A program made the position numbers and the translations under genes. A stretch of 64,000 nt of DNA, taken from Pannonibacter phragmitetus_B. GTDB lineage: Bacteria > Pseudomonadota > Alphaproteobacteria > Rhizobiales > Stappiaceae. Below are positions 44,573 through 53,194 of the stretch, in pieces. The notes under the pieces are model-generated. The model saw nothing but the letters and a program-made list of their open reading frames with translations. It had not been told where the DNA came from and made no database searches. Positions within the stretch are counted from its first letter, which is position 1. Every line of letters starts with the position of its first letter. The stretch is from the NCBI RefSeq assembly GCF_050510895.1, contig NZ_JBNINT010000001.1, positions 3,534,001 through 3,598,000 on the forward strand, in the 5' to 3' direction.

Positions 44573-45474
44573 GGCTTTTCACCCTTGGCCTGATCGCCGG
44601 AAAGCGGAGCACCAGCAAGCGCCGGGCGGGAGGCGCGGCCTGCGCCCATGCGTTCCAGAAGAACCTTGGCGATGATGGTCACCAGCGCCAGGACAGTGAG
44701 AATGGAGGCAGCCGCGAAGGCGCCTGCCGTGTTGTAGTCGTGGTAGAGCAGTTCCACATGCAGCGGCAGCGTGTTGGTCTGCCCGCGAATGTTGCCGGAA
44801 ACCACCGAAACCGCGCCGAACTCGCCCATCACCCGGGCATTGCACAGCACCACGCCGTAGAGCATCGCCCAGCGGATGTTGGGCAGCGTCACCGCCAGGA
44901 AGGTGCGCCAGCCCGAAGCGCCCAGCGAGGTGGCTGCTTCTTCAAGATCACGCCCCTGCGCCTGCATCAGCGGGATCAGTTCGCGCGCCACAAACGGGGC
45001 GGTGACGAACATGGAAGCAAGCACGATGCCCGGCAGGGCAAAGAGGATCTTGATATCTGCCGATTGCAGCAAGGGCCCGAACAGGCCCTGCAGCCCATAG
45101 ACGAACATGTAGGCGACGCCCGCCACCACCGGCGAGATGGAGAAGGGGATCTCGATCAGCACGATCAGAAGCCGCTTGCCGGGGAAGTCGAATTTGGTGA
45201 CGGCCCAGGCGGCGGCGATACCGAAGGCTGTGTTGACCGGCACGGCAATCAGGGCCGTCAGCACCGTCAGGCCGATGGCGTGCAGCGTGTCCGGTTCGGC
45301 AATGGTGGCGGCGAAATAGCTGAAGCCCTTGCTGAAGGCCTGCGCGAAGATGACAAGCAGCGGGGCCAGCATGAAGATGGCACCCAGCACCAGCACGAAG
45401 CCGATCAGCGTGCGGCGGATGGCCGGGCGGTCGCCAACGCGGGGCGGCTTGCGGGAAGAACGGGCATGCGCCAT
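44569..45474 (-). CDS. cysW: sulfate ABC transporter permease CysW
   Basis: 301 residues with about six helices. The EAA loop LEEAATSLGASGWRTFLAVTLPNIR is present, and VVSGNIRGQTNTLPLHVELLYHDY is the CysW-specific block. It pairs with CysT. It starts 3 bases after cysT ends. The C-terminal tail is polar (GRASRPALAGAP). Intact. Confidence 0.93.
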   Translation of the reverse strand: MAHARSSRKPPRVGDRPAIRRTLIGFVLVLGAIFMLAPLLVIFAQAFSKGFSYFAATIAEPDTLHAIGLTVLTALIAVPVNTAFGIAAAWAVTKFDFPGKRLLIVLIEIPFSISPVVAGVAYMFVYGLQGLFGPLLQSADIKILFALPGIVLASMFVTAPFVARELIPLMQAQGRDLEEAATSLGASGWRTFLAVTLPNIRWAMLYGVVLCNARVMGEFGAVSVVSGNIRGQTNTLPLHVELLYHDYNTAGAFAAASILTVLALVTIIAKVLLERMGAGRASRPALAGAPLSGDQAKGEKP

Positions 45475-45477
45475 GGC

Positions 45478-46302
45478 TCAGCCCCTCGACATGTAGCGCA
45501 GGGCACGAGCCTGCAGGAGGTTGGTAAGCGCCAGCATGAGGAAGGCGATGATGAGCATGACCGAAGCAATAGCAGCGGCGGCCTGATACTCGTATTCCTC
45601 CAGCCGGATGAAGGCGAGAAGCGCCGTGATCTCGGTCTCGAACGGCTGGTTGCCGGCGATAAAGATGATGGCGCCGAATTCGCCGAGGCTTCGGGCGAAC
45701 GCAAGCGACGTGCCCGCCAGCAGCGCCGGTGCCAGCAGCGGCAGGATCACCTGCCGGAAGATACGTGCATCCGAACCGCCCAGCGATTGTGCCGCTTCCT
45801 CCAGCGCCGGATCGAGATCCTCCAGCACCGGCTGCACCGTGCGCACGATGAAAGGCAGGCTGGTGAAGGCCATGGCCACCATGATGCCGAGCGGCGTGTA
45901 GGCCACCTTGATGCCGAAGGGTGCAAGGAATTGCCCGATCCAGCCATTTTCGACGAAAAGCGTGGTCAGCGCGATACCGGCAACGGCTGTCGGCAGGGCA
46001 AAAGGCAGATCCACCATGGCATCAATCAGCCGCTTGCCCGGAAACTCGTAGCGTACCAGCACCCAGGCGAGGATGACGCCAAAGACCACGTTGAAGAGGG
46101 TTGCGGCCAGCGCGGAGCCTGCCGTGACCATGTAGCTGGCCACTGCCCGTTCCGACGCGACAATCTGCCAATAGGCTGAAGGGCCCATGCTCGCGGCCTT
46201 GTAGACCAGCGCACCCAGCGGCAGCAGCACGATCAGGCTGATGTAGAACAGCGTAACGCCCAGCGTTAGCGGCAGTCCCGGCAGGACGCGGCGGTGCCTC
46301 AT
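45478..46302 (-). CDS. cysT: sulfate ABC transporter permease CysT
   Basis: 274 residues, six helices, EAA loop LEEAAQSLGGSDARIFRQVILP. The block LGEFGAIIFIAGNQPFETEI marks CysT/CysU. I chose ATG 46302 because GAGGAGAAGCCGG precedes it; the longer frame (46317) has none. It follows the binding-protein gene by ~96 bases containing a hairpin. Confidence 0.93.
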   Translation of the reverse strand: MRHRRVLPGLPLTLGVTLFYISLIVLLPLGALVYKAASMGPSAYWQIVASERAVASYMVTAGSALAATLFNVVFGVILAWVLVRYEFPGKRLIDAMVDLPFALPTAVAGIALTTLFVENGWIGQFLAPFGIKVAYTPLGIMVAMAFTSLPFIVRTVQPVLEDLDPALEEAAQSLGGSDARIFRQVILPLLAPALLAGTSLAFARSLGEFGAIIFIAGNQPFETEITALLAFIRLEEYEYQAAAAIASVMLIIAFLMLALTNLLQARALRYMSRG

Positions 46303-46345
46303 CCGGCTTCTCCTCAAGTGGCGGGGCGTTGCCCCTTCATGGCGA

Positions 46346-46371
46346 AACCGGCAGGAGCTGGCCCGCCGGTT
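46346..46371 (-). terminator. attenuating hairpin between sulfate-binding protein and cysT
   Basis: AACCGGC-N12-GCCGGTT on the minus strand is a 7-bp stem followed by TCGCC, with only a weak T tract. Its position after the binding-protein gene parallels the terminator in the TRAP operon and may limit permease expression. Confidence 0.45.
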
Positions 46372-46398
46372 GCCGTGATGTCAAATCAGCCCGCGAAA

Positions 46399-47405
46399 TC
46401 AGCGGTTTGTGAAGAGCTTGTCAAGCTTGGCACCGGAGGCAAAATGCTCTTCCTGCGCCTTGTCCCAGCCGCCGAACACGTCTTCAACGGTGACGAGGCG
46501 GACTTCGGGGAACTTGTCCTTGAATTCGGCCTTGACCGTCTCGTCATGCACCCGGTTGCCACGGGCGGCCACGATGCGCTGACCTTCCGGCGCATAGAGG
46601 AAGTCGAGGTAAGCCTTGGCCAGATCGCGCGAGCCACGGGCATCGACCACCCGGTCCACGATGGCGACCGGGAACTCGGCCAGGATGCTGACGGACGGGG
46701 TCACGAGGTCAAACTTGTCCTCGCCGAATTCCTTGGCAATGCCCTGGGTTTCGGCTTCGAACGTGATCAGCACGTCACCTGTGCCGCGTTCCACGAAGGT
46801 GGTGGTGGAGCCGCGCCCGCCCGTGTCGAACACCGGCACGTTGGCAAAGAGCTTGGTGATGAACTCGTCAACCTTGGCCTCGTCGCCGTTGAAGGCTTCA
46901 CGGGCATAGGCGGTGGCCGCCAGATAGGTGTAGCGGGCGTTGCCGGAGGTCTTCGGGTTCGGGAAGATCACCTTGACGTCGTCACGGACGAGATCGCCCC
47001 AGTCCTTGATGTTCTTCGGGTTGCCTTCGCGCACCAGGAAGGCTGGTAGCGAATAATAGGGGAGGCGCGGTTCGGGAAGTCTTCCACCCAATCCGGCGAC
47101 ACTGCGCCACCCTTGACGAGGGCGTTGATGTCAGTGGTCTGGTTGAAGGTCACCACATCGGCTTCCATGCCTTCCAGAATGGCGCGGGCCTGCTTGGAGG
47201 AGCCGGCATGCGACTGGTCGATGGTGACATCCTTGCCGGTCTTTGCCTTGTAATCAGCAATAAAGGCCTCGTTGACCTCGACGAAGAGCTCGCGGGCGAT
47301 GTCATAGGAGGCGTTGAGCAGCTTCTCTGCGGCTGAGGCCTGCAGAGGGTTGGTCAGCAGTGCGGCGGCGGCAGCGCCTGCCACCAGAAGAGCCTTGATC
47401 GTCAT
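46399..47405 (-). CDS. sulfate-binding periplasmic protein, frameshifted
   Basis: Signal peptide (ALLVAGAAAAALLTNPLQASA) followed by the sulfate-binding fold: LLNASYDIARELFVEVNEAF, SHAGSSKQARAILEGMEADV, FVERGTGDVLITFEAE. Sbp- versus CysP-type specificity (sulfate or thiosulfate) cannot be decided. One C is missing in the run at 47059-47062 (plus strand G run), separating PNRASP from YSLPAFLVREGN. ~335 residues. First gene of the sbp-cysTWA operon; ATG 47405 is preceded by GGGGGTTCCC. Confidence 0.9.
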
Positions 47406-47666
47406 ATGGGAACCCCCGTTTGATGTTGCCCAAAGCATAGCGATGGGCAACGGAGGTACGAGGCATGGCGGTCTTCCTCTGGCGCAAAGAGGAAAAACCT
47501 ATGCCAATTTGCCGCCAATCCGGGGTGCGCCGTTCCTGCTGGCGGCAGAGGGGCGGGAGCAGGGCCTTTTCATCATCGCCTCTACAGCCCGCAGCCGGCC
47601 CACCAGGGCAGAGCGCAGCTTCCCGCGCCAGTTGCCTTTCAGATTGGTATGCATCTTGCTGCGTGT

Positions 47667-47688
47667 CTCCTGTTGACGAGACAGGAGG
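47667..47688 (+). promoter_or_regulatory. hairpin hiding the ribosome-binding site of the next gene
   Basis: CTCCTGT (47667-47673) pairs perfectly with ACAGGAG (47681-47687), so the strong ribosome site AGGAGG is locked in a 7-bp stem. An alternative hairpin GTCTC/GAGAC (47665-47669 with 47678-47682) is exclusive with it. Together they could switch translation of the gene starting at 47694 (thermosensor, small RNA or protein). Confidence 0.6.
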
Positions 47689-47693
47689 TAGCA

Positions 47694-48512
47694 ATGATCA
47701 GCCTATCTGCGGGCCGGCCAGGGGCTGCTTTGGGGTATTCATCCGTAAGAAGCGGTACTCAGAGTGTTGATCAGACACGTCAGGGTGTTGCCGGGCACAT
47801 GTCAGAAAGTGCCACTAGGCAAAATTTGCCTGCAAAAAATGCCCCCTGGTCAGTCTCCACGTCTTCGGCACGTGTCCTCTCTGCCGATGTCATGGCCACC
47901 CTCCAGAAGATCCAGGAAGCCGGCGCGGGCAGCGCCTCACCGGCGCCCGCTGAGGATCCCGTCAAACGCGAAACTGCAAACGGCTTCAACATCATTGTGG
48001 CGGGGCACAGCATTGATGCACGCGAGGGGATTTCCTTGCTGCGCCCCTACGATGGGAAACTGACCTATTCGCCCGAGTTGCAGGCACAGATAGATGCGGA
48101 TGAACCCCCGCAGCTGAACAGCACGTCAGAGGCGTTGAAGGCGCTGCCGCCCGGCGCCACGAGTTCCTACATGCCCATCACACCGCAGATGCTGGCAGGG
48201 CAATGGAACCGTGGGAACCCGCTTTCTCAACCGATAGACATGTTTGAGAAAAACAGCATCGCTGATTTGACCGGTTTCATGGAACGCCTTGAAGCCGAGC
48301 GCCAGCTGAAAGAACGGTACGGTGATGATGTCAAGCTAGCCTACAGTCATGCTGACGAAGGCTACATCATGTTGACGCCGGATGATCTTCATTACGACGA
48401 GATCAATTCCGTGCAGCAGGCATTTGATAATATGCTCTCGGAGATCAGACTGGGATACAATTTCTCCGAAGGCGAGCTTTCGGTCCTGCGCGAGTACAAT
48501 TACAGGGTCTGA
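47694..48512 (+). CDS. uncharacterised 272-residue protein
   Basis: No family recognised. It begins MISLSAGRPGAALGYSS behind ACAGGAGGTAGC, and has no signal peptide or membrane helix. N-terminal 90 residues are Ser/Ala/Thr-rich and disordered-looking; a proline-containing middle (PYDGKLTYSPELQAQIDADEP) and an acidic helical C-terminal half (MERLEAERQLKERYGDD) follow. It lies alone between the sulfate operon and phnL, with its ribosome site in a hairpin. Base composition resembles neighbours. Confidence 0.65.
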   Translation: MISLSAGRPGAALGYSSVRSGTQSVDQTRQGVAGHMSESATRQNLPAKNAPWSVSTSSARVLSADVMATLQKIQEAGAGSASPAPAEDPVKRETANGFNIIVAGHSIDAREGISLLRPYDGKLTYSPELQAQIDADEPPQLNSTSEALKALPPGATSSYMPITPQMLAGQWNRGNPLSQPIDMFEKNSIADLTGFMERLEAERQLKERYGDDVKLAYSHADEGYIMLTPDDLHYDEINSVQQAFDNMLSEIRLGYNFSEGELSVLREYNYRV

Positions 48513-48534
48513 CCAGTCCGCCTGGGGTCAGACC

Positions 48535-49215
48535 TCACGCAGCCTTCGGCGTGAATCCGGTCACATCGACAAGCCGGGTGCAGATGCGGGCACGGGCTTC
48601 CTCGTCGTGGAAGATCCCGACGATGGCAGCGCCCCGCCCCTTGGCTTCAGCGATGAGCGAAAGCACCACTTCACGGTTGGCGGCATCAAGGCTTGCGGTG
48701 GGCTCATCCAGCAGCAGAGCCGGATAGGCATGGGCAAAGCCACGGGCGATGTTGACGCGCTGTTGCTCACCGCCGGAGAACGTGGTGGGCGAGAGCTGCC
48801 AGAGCCTTTCGGGAATATTGAGGCGCCTCAGCAGATCTGCGGCGCGCGCCCTGGCCTCTTCAATCGGTGTGCCCAATTGCAGCAGCGGCTCGGCGACGAC
48901 ATCCAGCGCAGGCACACGCGGCACAACGCGCAGAAACTGGCTGACATAGCCCAGCGTCTCGCGGCGCAGGCGGATGATCTGGCGTGGTTCCGCCTTCGTC
49001 ACATCGATGCCGCCCACGAGGATCTGCCCGCCGGCGGCCAGATAATTGCCATAGATCATCCGCATCAGCGTGGACTTGCCCGCTCCCGACTGGCCGGTGA
49101 GGCCGATGCACTCGCCCGACTTAACGGTGAGGCTGGCCCCTTCCATCACAGGGATCACGGCACTGCCCTGATTGTGCAGCGTGAAAGACTTGGACAGGTT
49201 TTCAATCCGGATCAT
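48535..49215 (-). CDS. phnL: C-P lyase complex ATPase-like subunit PhnL
   Basis: 226-residue ABC-type protein: Walker A GQSGAGKSTLMRMIYG, signature TFSGGEQQRVNIARGF, Walker B ALLLDEPTASLD. PhnL-specific wording is SQFLRVVPRVPALDVV. It associates with the C-P lyase core (PhnGHIJ) together with PhnK. It is the last gene of phnG-L and ends 23 bases from the uncharacterised convergent gene; phnM and phnN do not follow. Confidence 0.93.
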   Translation of the reverse strand: MIRIENLSKSFTLHNQGSAVIPVMEGASLTVKSGECIGLTGQSGAGKSTLMRMIYGNYLAAGGQILVGGIDVTKAEPRQIIRLRRETLGYVSQFLRVVPRVPALDVVAEPLLQLGTPIEEARARAADLLRRLNIPERLWQLSPTTFSGGEQQRVNIARGFAHAYPALLLDEPTASLDAANREVVLSLIAEAKGRGAAIVGIFHDEEARARICTRLVDVTGFTPKAA

Positions 49216-49218
49216 GGC

Positions 49219-49998
49219 CTACACCTGCAGGACGGAGGAAACGAGAAGCTGGGTATAGGCATGTTGCGGGTCGTCCAGCACCTGGTCGGTGAGGCCCTGC
49301 TCCACCACGCGGCCGGATTTCATCACCATCAGCCTGTCGGCCAGCAGCCGGACCACGGCAAGGTCATGGGTGACGATGATGACCGACAGCCCAAGGTCAC
49401 GCACCAGCCCGCGCAGCAGGTCGAGCAGCCGGGCCTGCACGCTCACATCCAGCCCGCCGGTCGGCTCGTCCATGAAGACAAGGCGCGGGCCGGTGACCAG
49501 ATTGCGAGCGATCTGCAGGCGCTGCTGCATGCCGCCGGAAAAAGCGGAGGGGCGGTCGTCGATGCGGTCGGCAGCAATTTCCACCCGCGCCAGCCAGTCT
49601 GTGGCCTTGTCGCGGATCGAGCCGTAATGCCGGGCGCCGACAGCCATAAGCCGTTCCCCGACGTTGCCGCCTGCCGAAACGCCCATGCGCAGGCCGTCAC
49701 GCGGGTTCTGGTGCACATAGGCCCATTCGGTGCGCGACAGCCGCCGTCTGGCCGTTTCCGCCATGGCCAGCACGTCGCGCCCTTCATAAAGCACGGTGCC
49801 TTCATCCGGCTGCTGGTGTCCGGCCAGACAGGACAGTAGCGTGGACTTTCCCGAGCCGCTTTCGCCGACGATGCCCAGCACCTCACCGGGATAAAGCTCG
49901 AAGGAGACATCCGCGCAGCCGATACGCGCGCCATAGCGCCGGGTGAGGCCGGACACCTTCAAAAGCGGTGTGTCAGTGACGGTCTGGTGCAGGCTCAT
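49219..49998 (-). CDS. phnK: C-P lyase complex ATPase-like subunit PhnK
   Basis: 259 residues. Walker A GESGSGKSTLLSCLAG, signature AFSGGMQQRLQIARNL, Walker B LVFMDEPTGGLD, H-loop THDLAVVRL. PhnK binds PhnJ and couples ATP turnover to core remodelling. ATG 49998 chosen (MSLHQTVTDTPLLKVSG); it overlaps the phnJ stop by 4 bases, so co-translated. Intact. Confidence 0.93.
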   Translation of the reverse strand: MSLHQTVTDTPLLKVSGLTRRYGARIGCADVSFELYPGEVLGIVGESGSGKSTLLSCLAGHQQPDEGTVLYEGRDVLAMAETARRRLSRTEWAYVHQNPRDGLRMGVSAGGNVGERLMAVGARHYGSIRDKATDWLARVEIAADRIDDRPSAFSGGMQQRLQIARNLVTGPRLVFMDEPTGGLDVSVQARLLDLLRGLVRDLGLSVIIVTHDLAVVRLLADRLMVMKSGRVVEQGLTDQVLDDPQHAYTQLLVSSVLQV

Positions 49999-50885
49999 GA
50001 CGCCATCTCCCGCGCTGCGGCAACCGGGTTTGCGCTCAGCCGCCCGGTATGACCGCAGGCCTGGCGCTCGCTGCAATAATCTGTGTCGGAGCAGACAAAC
50101 ATCCGGCTGCCGGCATCGTCCGTGATCACCTCATCCAGATAGCTGTCTTCCGCCCCGCAAAGATCGCAGGCATGCGGCGCCTTGCCGGGAACGAAGGGAT
50201 GATCATCAAAGTCGAGGCTGACAACCTTCGTATAGGGCGGCAGGGCATAGATGCGCTGCTCACGCCCGGCGCCGAAAAGCTGGATCGCCGGATTGTCCGA
50301 AAGCTTCGGATTGTCGAACTTCGGGATCGGCGAAGGATCCATCACGTAGCGGTCTTCCACCTTCACCGGATAAGCGTAGGAAGTGGCGATTTCGCCGTGA
50401 CGGGCGATGTCCTCGTAAAGCTTCACATGCATGAGGCCGTATTCCTCCAGCTCATGCATCTTGCGTGTTTCGGTCTCACGCGGCTCCAGAAAGCGCAGAG
50501 GCTCGGGGATGGGCACCTGATAGACAAGGATCTGCCCTTCGGTCAGCGGCGTTTCCGGAATGCGGTGGCGTGTCTGGATCAGTGTCGCCTCCTCCGTGCG
50601 CCCGGTCACGGCAACGTTGGCGGTGCGCTGGAAGAAGCGGCGGATGCTGACGGCGTTGGTGGTGTCATCCGCCCCCTGATCGATCACCTTCAGCCGGTCC
50701 TCCGGCACAAGGCAGGCGGCCGTCACCTGAACGCCGCCTGTTCCCCAGCCATAAGGCATGGGCATCTCGCGGCTGGCAAAGGGCACCTGATAGCCGGGAA
50801 TGGCGATGCCCTTGAGGATGGCACGGCGGATCATCCGCTTGGTCTGCTCGTCCAGATAGGCGAAGTTGTAGGCATCATCCGTCAT
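49995..50885 (-). CDS. phnJ: radical-SAM C-P lyase PhnJ
   Basis: Cleaves the carbon-phosphorus bond of ribosyl phosphonate with a [4Fe-4S] cluster and SAM. The cluster-binding cysteines are in HACDLCGAED and FVCSDTDYCSERQACGH. The family's FNLDPSPIP-like block appears as YVMDPSPIPKFDNPKLSDN and the N-terminal GGVQVTAACLVPEDR is present. 296 residues. ATG 50885 overlaps phnI by 11 bases. Part of the PhnGHIJ core. Confidence 0.95.
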   Translation of the reverse strand: MTDDAYNFAYLDEQTKRMIRRAILKGIAIPGYQVPFASREMPMPYGWGTGGVQVTAACLVPEDRLKVIDQGADDTTNAVSIRRFFQRTANVAVTGRTEEATLIQTRHRIPETPLTEGQILVYQVPIPEPLRFLEPRETETRKMHELEEYGLMHVKLYEDIARHGEIATSYAYPVKVEDRYVMDPSPIPKFDNPKLSDNPAIQLFGAGREQRIYALPPYTKVVSLDFDDHPFVPGKAPHACDLCGAEDSYLDEVITDDAGSRMFVCSDTDYCSERQACGHTGRLSANPVAAAREMAS

Positions 50886-51981
50886 TTGGCAGCCTCCCCT
50901 CTGCGGTTGCGTTGCGGGCTGCTTCTGCTTCCGCCCGCAGGCGGCGCACCAGTTCCAGCTCCGCCTGAAAGTCCACGTAATGGGGCAGCTTGATGTGCTC
51001 CAGAAAGCCCGTGGCCTGGATGTTGTCGCAGTGGGACAGGACGAACTCCTGATCCTGCGCAGGGGCACCGATGTAATCCTCGCCCAGCTCCTCCCAGCGC
51101 AGCGCCCGGTCTACCAGCGACATGGCGATGGACTTGCGCTCCGACTGGCCAAAAACAAGGCCATAGCCGCGCGTGAACTGAGGCGGCTCGGTGCGCGAAC
51201 CGGTGAACTGGTTGACAGTCTCGCATTCCGTCAGCTCGACTTCGCCAATTTCGATGGCAAAGCCCAGCTCCGGAATATCCATCTCCACCGCCACTGTGCC
51301 GATGCGCAGTTCACCGACAAAGGCATGGGTGCGCCCGTAGCCGCGCTGTGTGGAATAGGCGAGCGACAGGATGAAGCCCTCATCTCCGCGCGTGATAGAC
51401 TGAAGCCGCAGCGGGCGGCTGGCCGGCAGCTCCAGTGGCTCGCGGGTCAGATCCGGCGGGGTGCTATCGCTGCGCGGTTCGTCCTGAATGAGCCCGTCCC
51501 GGCCAAGAATGCCGGTGACATGCGGCACTGGACCGCCGTCCGCCGGGGCCTGCGGGGCCGGATCAACGTCCCCTTCTGCAGCCAGCTTGAAGTCGATGAG
51601 CCGGTGGGTGTAGTCGAAGGTCGGCCCGAGGATCTGTCCGCCCGGCAGATCCTTGAACGTGGCAGACACCCGGCGGTCCACGGCCATGTCTGCCGTTTCC
51701 ACTGGCAGCGACGCGCCGAAGCGCGGCAGGGTGGTGCGGTAGGCTCGGATGAGGAAGATGGCCTCGATCAGATCGCCTCGCGCCTGTTTGATGGCAAGGG
51801 CGGCGAGATCGGGATCATAAAGACTGCCCTCCGCCATCACGCGGTTAACGGCAAGCTTCAGCTGCTCGCGGATCTGCGGCACTGTGAGTTCGGTGACGGT
51901 AGTGTCGCCGCGCCGTTCCTCTGCCAGCCATTCATGGGCATTGCCGATGGCGCGTTCGCCACCCTTGACGGCGACATACAT
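50875..51981 (-). CDS. phnI: C-P lyase core subunit PhnI
   Basis: 368-residue PhnI: MYVAVKGGERAIGNAHEWLA at the start, ESVGELRIGTVAVEMDIPE-like middle (FVGELRIGTVAVEMD) and the C-terminal LGEDYIGAPAQDQEFVLSHCD. PhnI (nucleosidase-like activity with PhnG, H, L) attaches the phosphonate to ribose triphosphate from ATP. One-base overlap with phnH. Length normal. Confidence 0.95.
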   Translation of the reverse strand: MYVAVKGGERAIGNAHEWLAEERRGDTTVTELTVPQIREQLKLAVNRVMAEGSLYDPDLAALAIKQARGDLIEAIFLIRAYRTTLPRFGASLPVETADMAVDRRVSATFKDLPGGQILGPTFDYTHRLIDFKLAAEGDVDPAPQAPADGGPVPHVTGILGRDGLIQDEPRSDSTPPDLTREPLELPASRPLRLQSITRGDEGFILSLAYSTQRGYGRTHAFVGELRIGTVAVEMDIPELGFAIEIGEVELTECETVNQFTGSRTEPPQFTRGYGLVFGQSERKSIAMSLVDRALRWEELGEDYIGAPAQDQEFVLSHCDNIQATGFLEHIKLPHYVDFQAELELVRRLRAEAEAARNATAEGRLPNDG

Positions 51982-52580
51982 CAGCTGGCCTCCACGATGG
52001 TTGTGCGTGGCAGTCCGGCGATCTGGCGGCCTGCGGTCAGGAAGAAGTCAAACCCGAGGGGAAACAGCGCACGGTTCTGCCGGAACAGCTCCGTCTCCGG
52101 CAGGTTCAGGAATGCCTCGTCCGCAATCCCGGGCCCCGTCAGACGGCAGCCTTCTGCTGTGAGCCTTTCTACTTCCAGCACCAGCGTCGCAGAGCGGTCC
52201 GGATAATCCGGGCTGCCAATGGGAAACTGATCCATGAAGGGCTTCAGGTCCTCAAGGCGCCCAAGCGCAAAGCGGATGCTCGCAGCATCAGCCCCTGCCT
52301 CAAGGCTTGCCGCCGTCAGCACCGGGGCGCCGGTGTGGAAGGTGATCCAGCCGCGCATGGCCTCGCAATCGGCAGCACCGGCCAGAAACACGGGCGTCGT
52401 TGTGTCGGCAAGGGTCAGAAGCACCGCGCCTGCGGCCGGGGAAACGGGTTGCGGCGGCTGGGCAGCATCCAGCGTGTGAAGGGTGCCAGGGCGGGCGAGG
52501 GCTTCCAGCAGACAGCGGAAGGCGCGTGCGGCCTCGATAGGCGCATCGGCAAAGCCGCCGGTCAGAGCGTCGGGCGTCAT
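51981..52580 (-). CDS. phnH: C-P lyase core subunit PhnH
   Basis: 199 residues with the PhnH start AFRCLLEALARPGTLHTL and the GRLEDLKPFMDQFPIGSPDYPD block near the middle; the C-terminal end FPLGFDFFLTAGRQIAGLPRTT is diagnostic. It forms the dimerising centre of the PhnGHIJ core. It overlaps both neighbours by one base, the usual phnGHI coupling. Confidence 0.93.
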   Translation of the reverse strand: MTPDALTGGFADAPIEAARAFRCLLEALARPGTLHTLDAAQPPQPVSPAAGAVLLTLADTTTPVFLAGAADCEAMRGWITFHTGAPVLTAASLEAGADAASIRFALGRLEDLKPFMDQFPIGSPDYPDRSATLVLEVERLTAEGCRLTGPGIADEAFLNLPETELFRQNRALFPLGFDFFLTAGRQIAGLPRTTIVEAS

Positions 52581-53047
52581 CAGTCTTCTCCGCGCACGAG
52601 GGTGAAGAAATCGACCTTGGTGGCTGCGGCCTTTTCCGCCCGCAGCTGGCGGGCGCTTGCCGCCTCTGCGGCCAGCACATCCAGCACCCGTGCCTGAAGA
52701 TCTGCGGCAGCCCCGGTCTGCATCAGCGCATCCACACAGGCCGCACGGGTGGCATGGGCCTTGTCCCGCCCCTGTACATAGGCGTGGCCCACTTCACCGC
52801 CGGAGAGCTGGACCGTGCAGCGGGTGATGGTCATCTCACCCAAGTTGAAGGGTGCGCCCGTGCCGCCCATCCGCCCGCGCACCATCACGGCCCCAACCTC
52901 GGGGCGGCGGAGCTGCGTATGGTCCGGCAGATCCGGAAACAATGCCGCCAGACGCGCCGGATTGGCCTTGGCCAGCAGCGACAACCAGCTCTTGCGCTGG
53001 CTGTACGGCTCGTCATCCTTGGGGGAAACGGCGGGCTTCATCGGCAC
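52580..53047 (-). CDS. phnG: C-P lyase core subunit PhnG
   Basis: 155 residues: RKSWLSLLAKANPARLAAL, EVGAVMVRGRMGGTGAPFNLGE, GHAYVQGRDKAHATRAACVDAL fit PhnG. First gene of the phnGHIJKL unit and divergent from phnF. PhnG with PhnH/I/J converts phosphonates to ribosyl 5-phosphonates. Start ATG 53047. Confidence 0.93.
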   Translation of the reverse strand: MPMKPAVSPKDDEPYSQRKSWLSLLAKANPARLAALFPDLPDHTQLRRPEVGAVMVRGRMGGTGAPFNLGEMTITRCTVQLSGGEVGHAYVQGRDKAHATRAACVDALMQTGAAADLQARVLDVLAAEAASARQLRAEKAAATKVDFFTLVRGED

Positions 53048-53048
53048 C

Positions 53049-53085
53049 TCGACATCTTTGGATCCTGTCTATATAATGATAGACA
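53049..53085 (+). promoter_or_regulatory. PhnF operator overlapping a near-consensus promoter
   Basis: -35 TCGACA (53049-53054), 17-base spacer, -10 TATAAT (53072-53077), reading towards phnF. A perfect inverted repeat, TGTCTAT-ATAATG-ATAGACA (53066-53085), covers the -10 box, with a further TAGACATA half-site at 53089. PhnF-family GntR regulators bind TATAGAC-type palindromes, so this should be the operator and would block phnF and phnG promoters. The 147-base gap holds no gene. Confidence 0.82.
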
Positions 53086-53194
53086 ACTAGACATATGGAT
53101 ACTGCAAGGGGCCATCCGGCTCAACCGCCGTCTTGTGAAATTTTTGCGACAGACGGGGTTGCGCATCGGGCGGCAGAGACTTCAGGGCAAGGCA

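Noticed and set aside
44740..46179. A 479-codon plus-strand frame opposite cysW/cysT
   Set aside because: Low-complexity His/Gln/Arg-rich translation, typical antisense shadow; the permeases are clear on the other strand.
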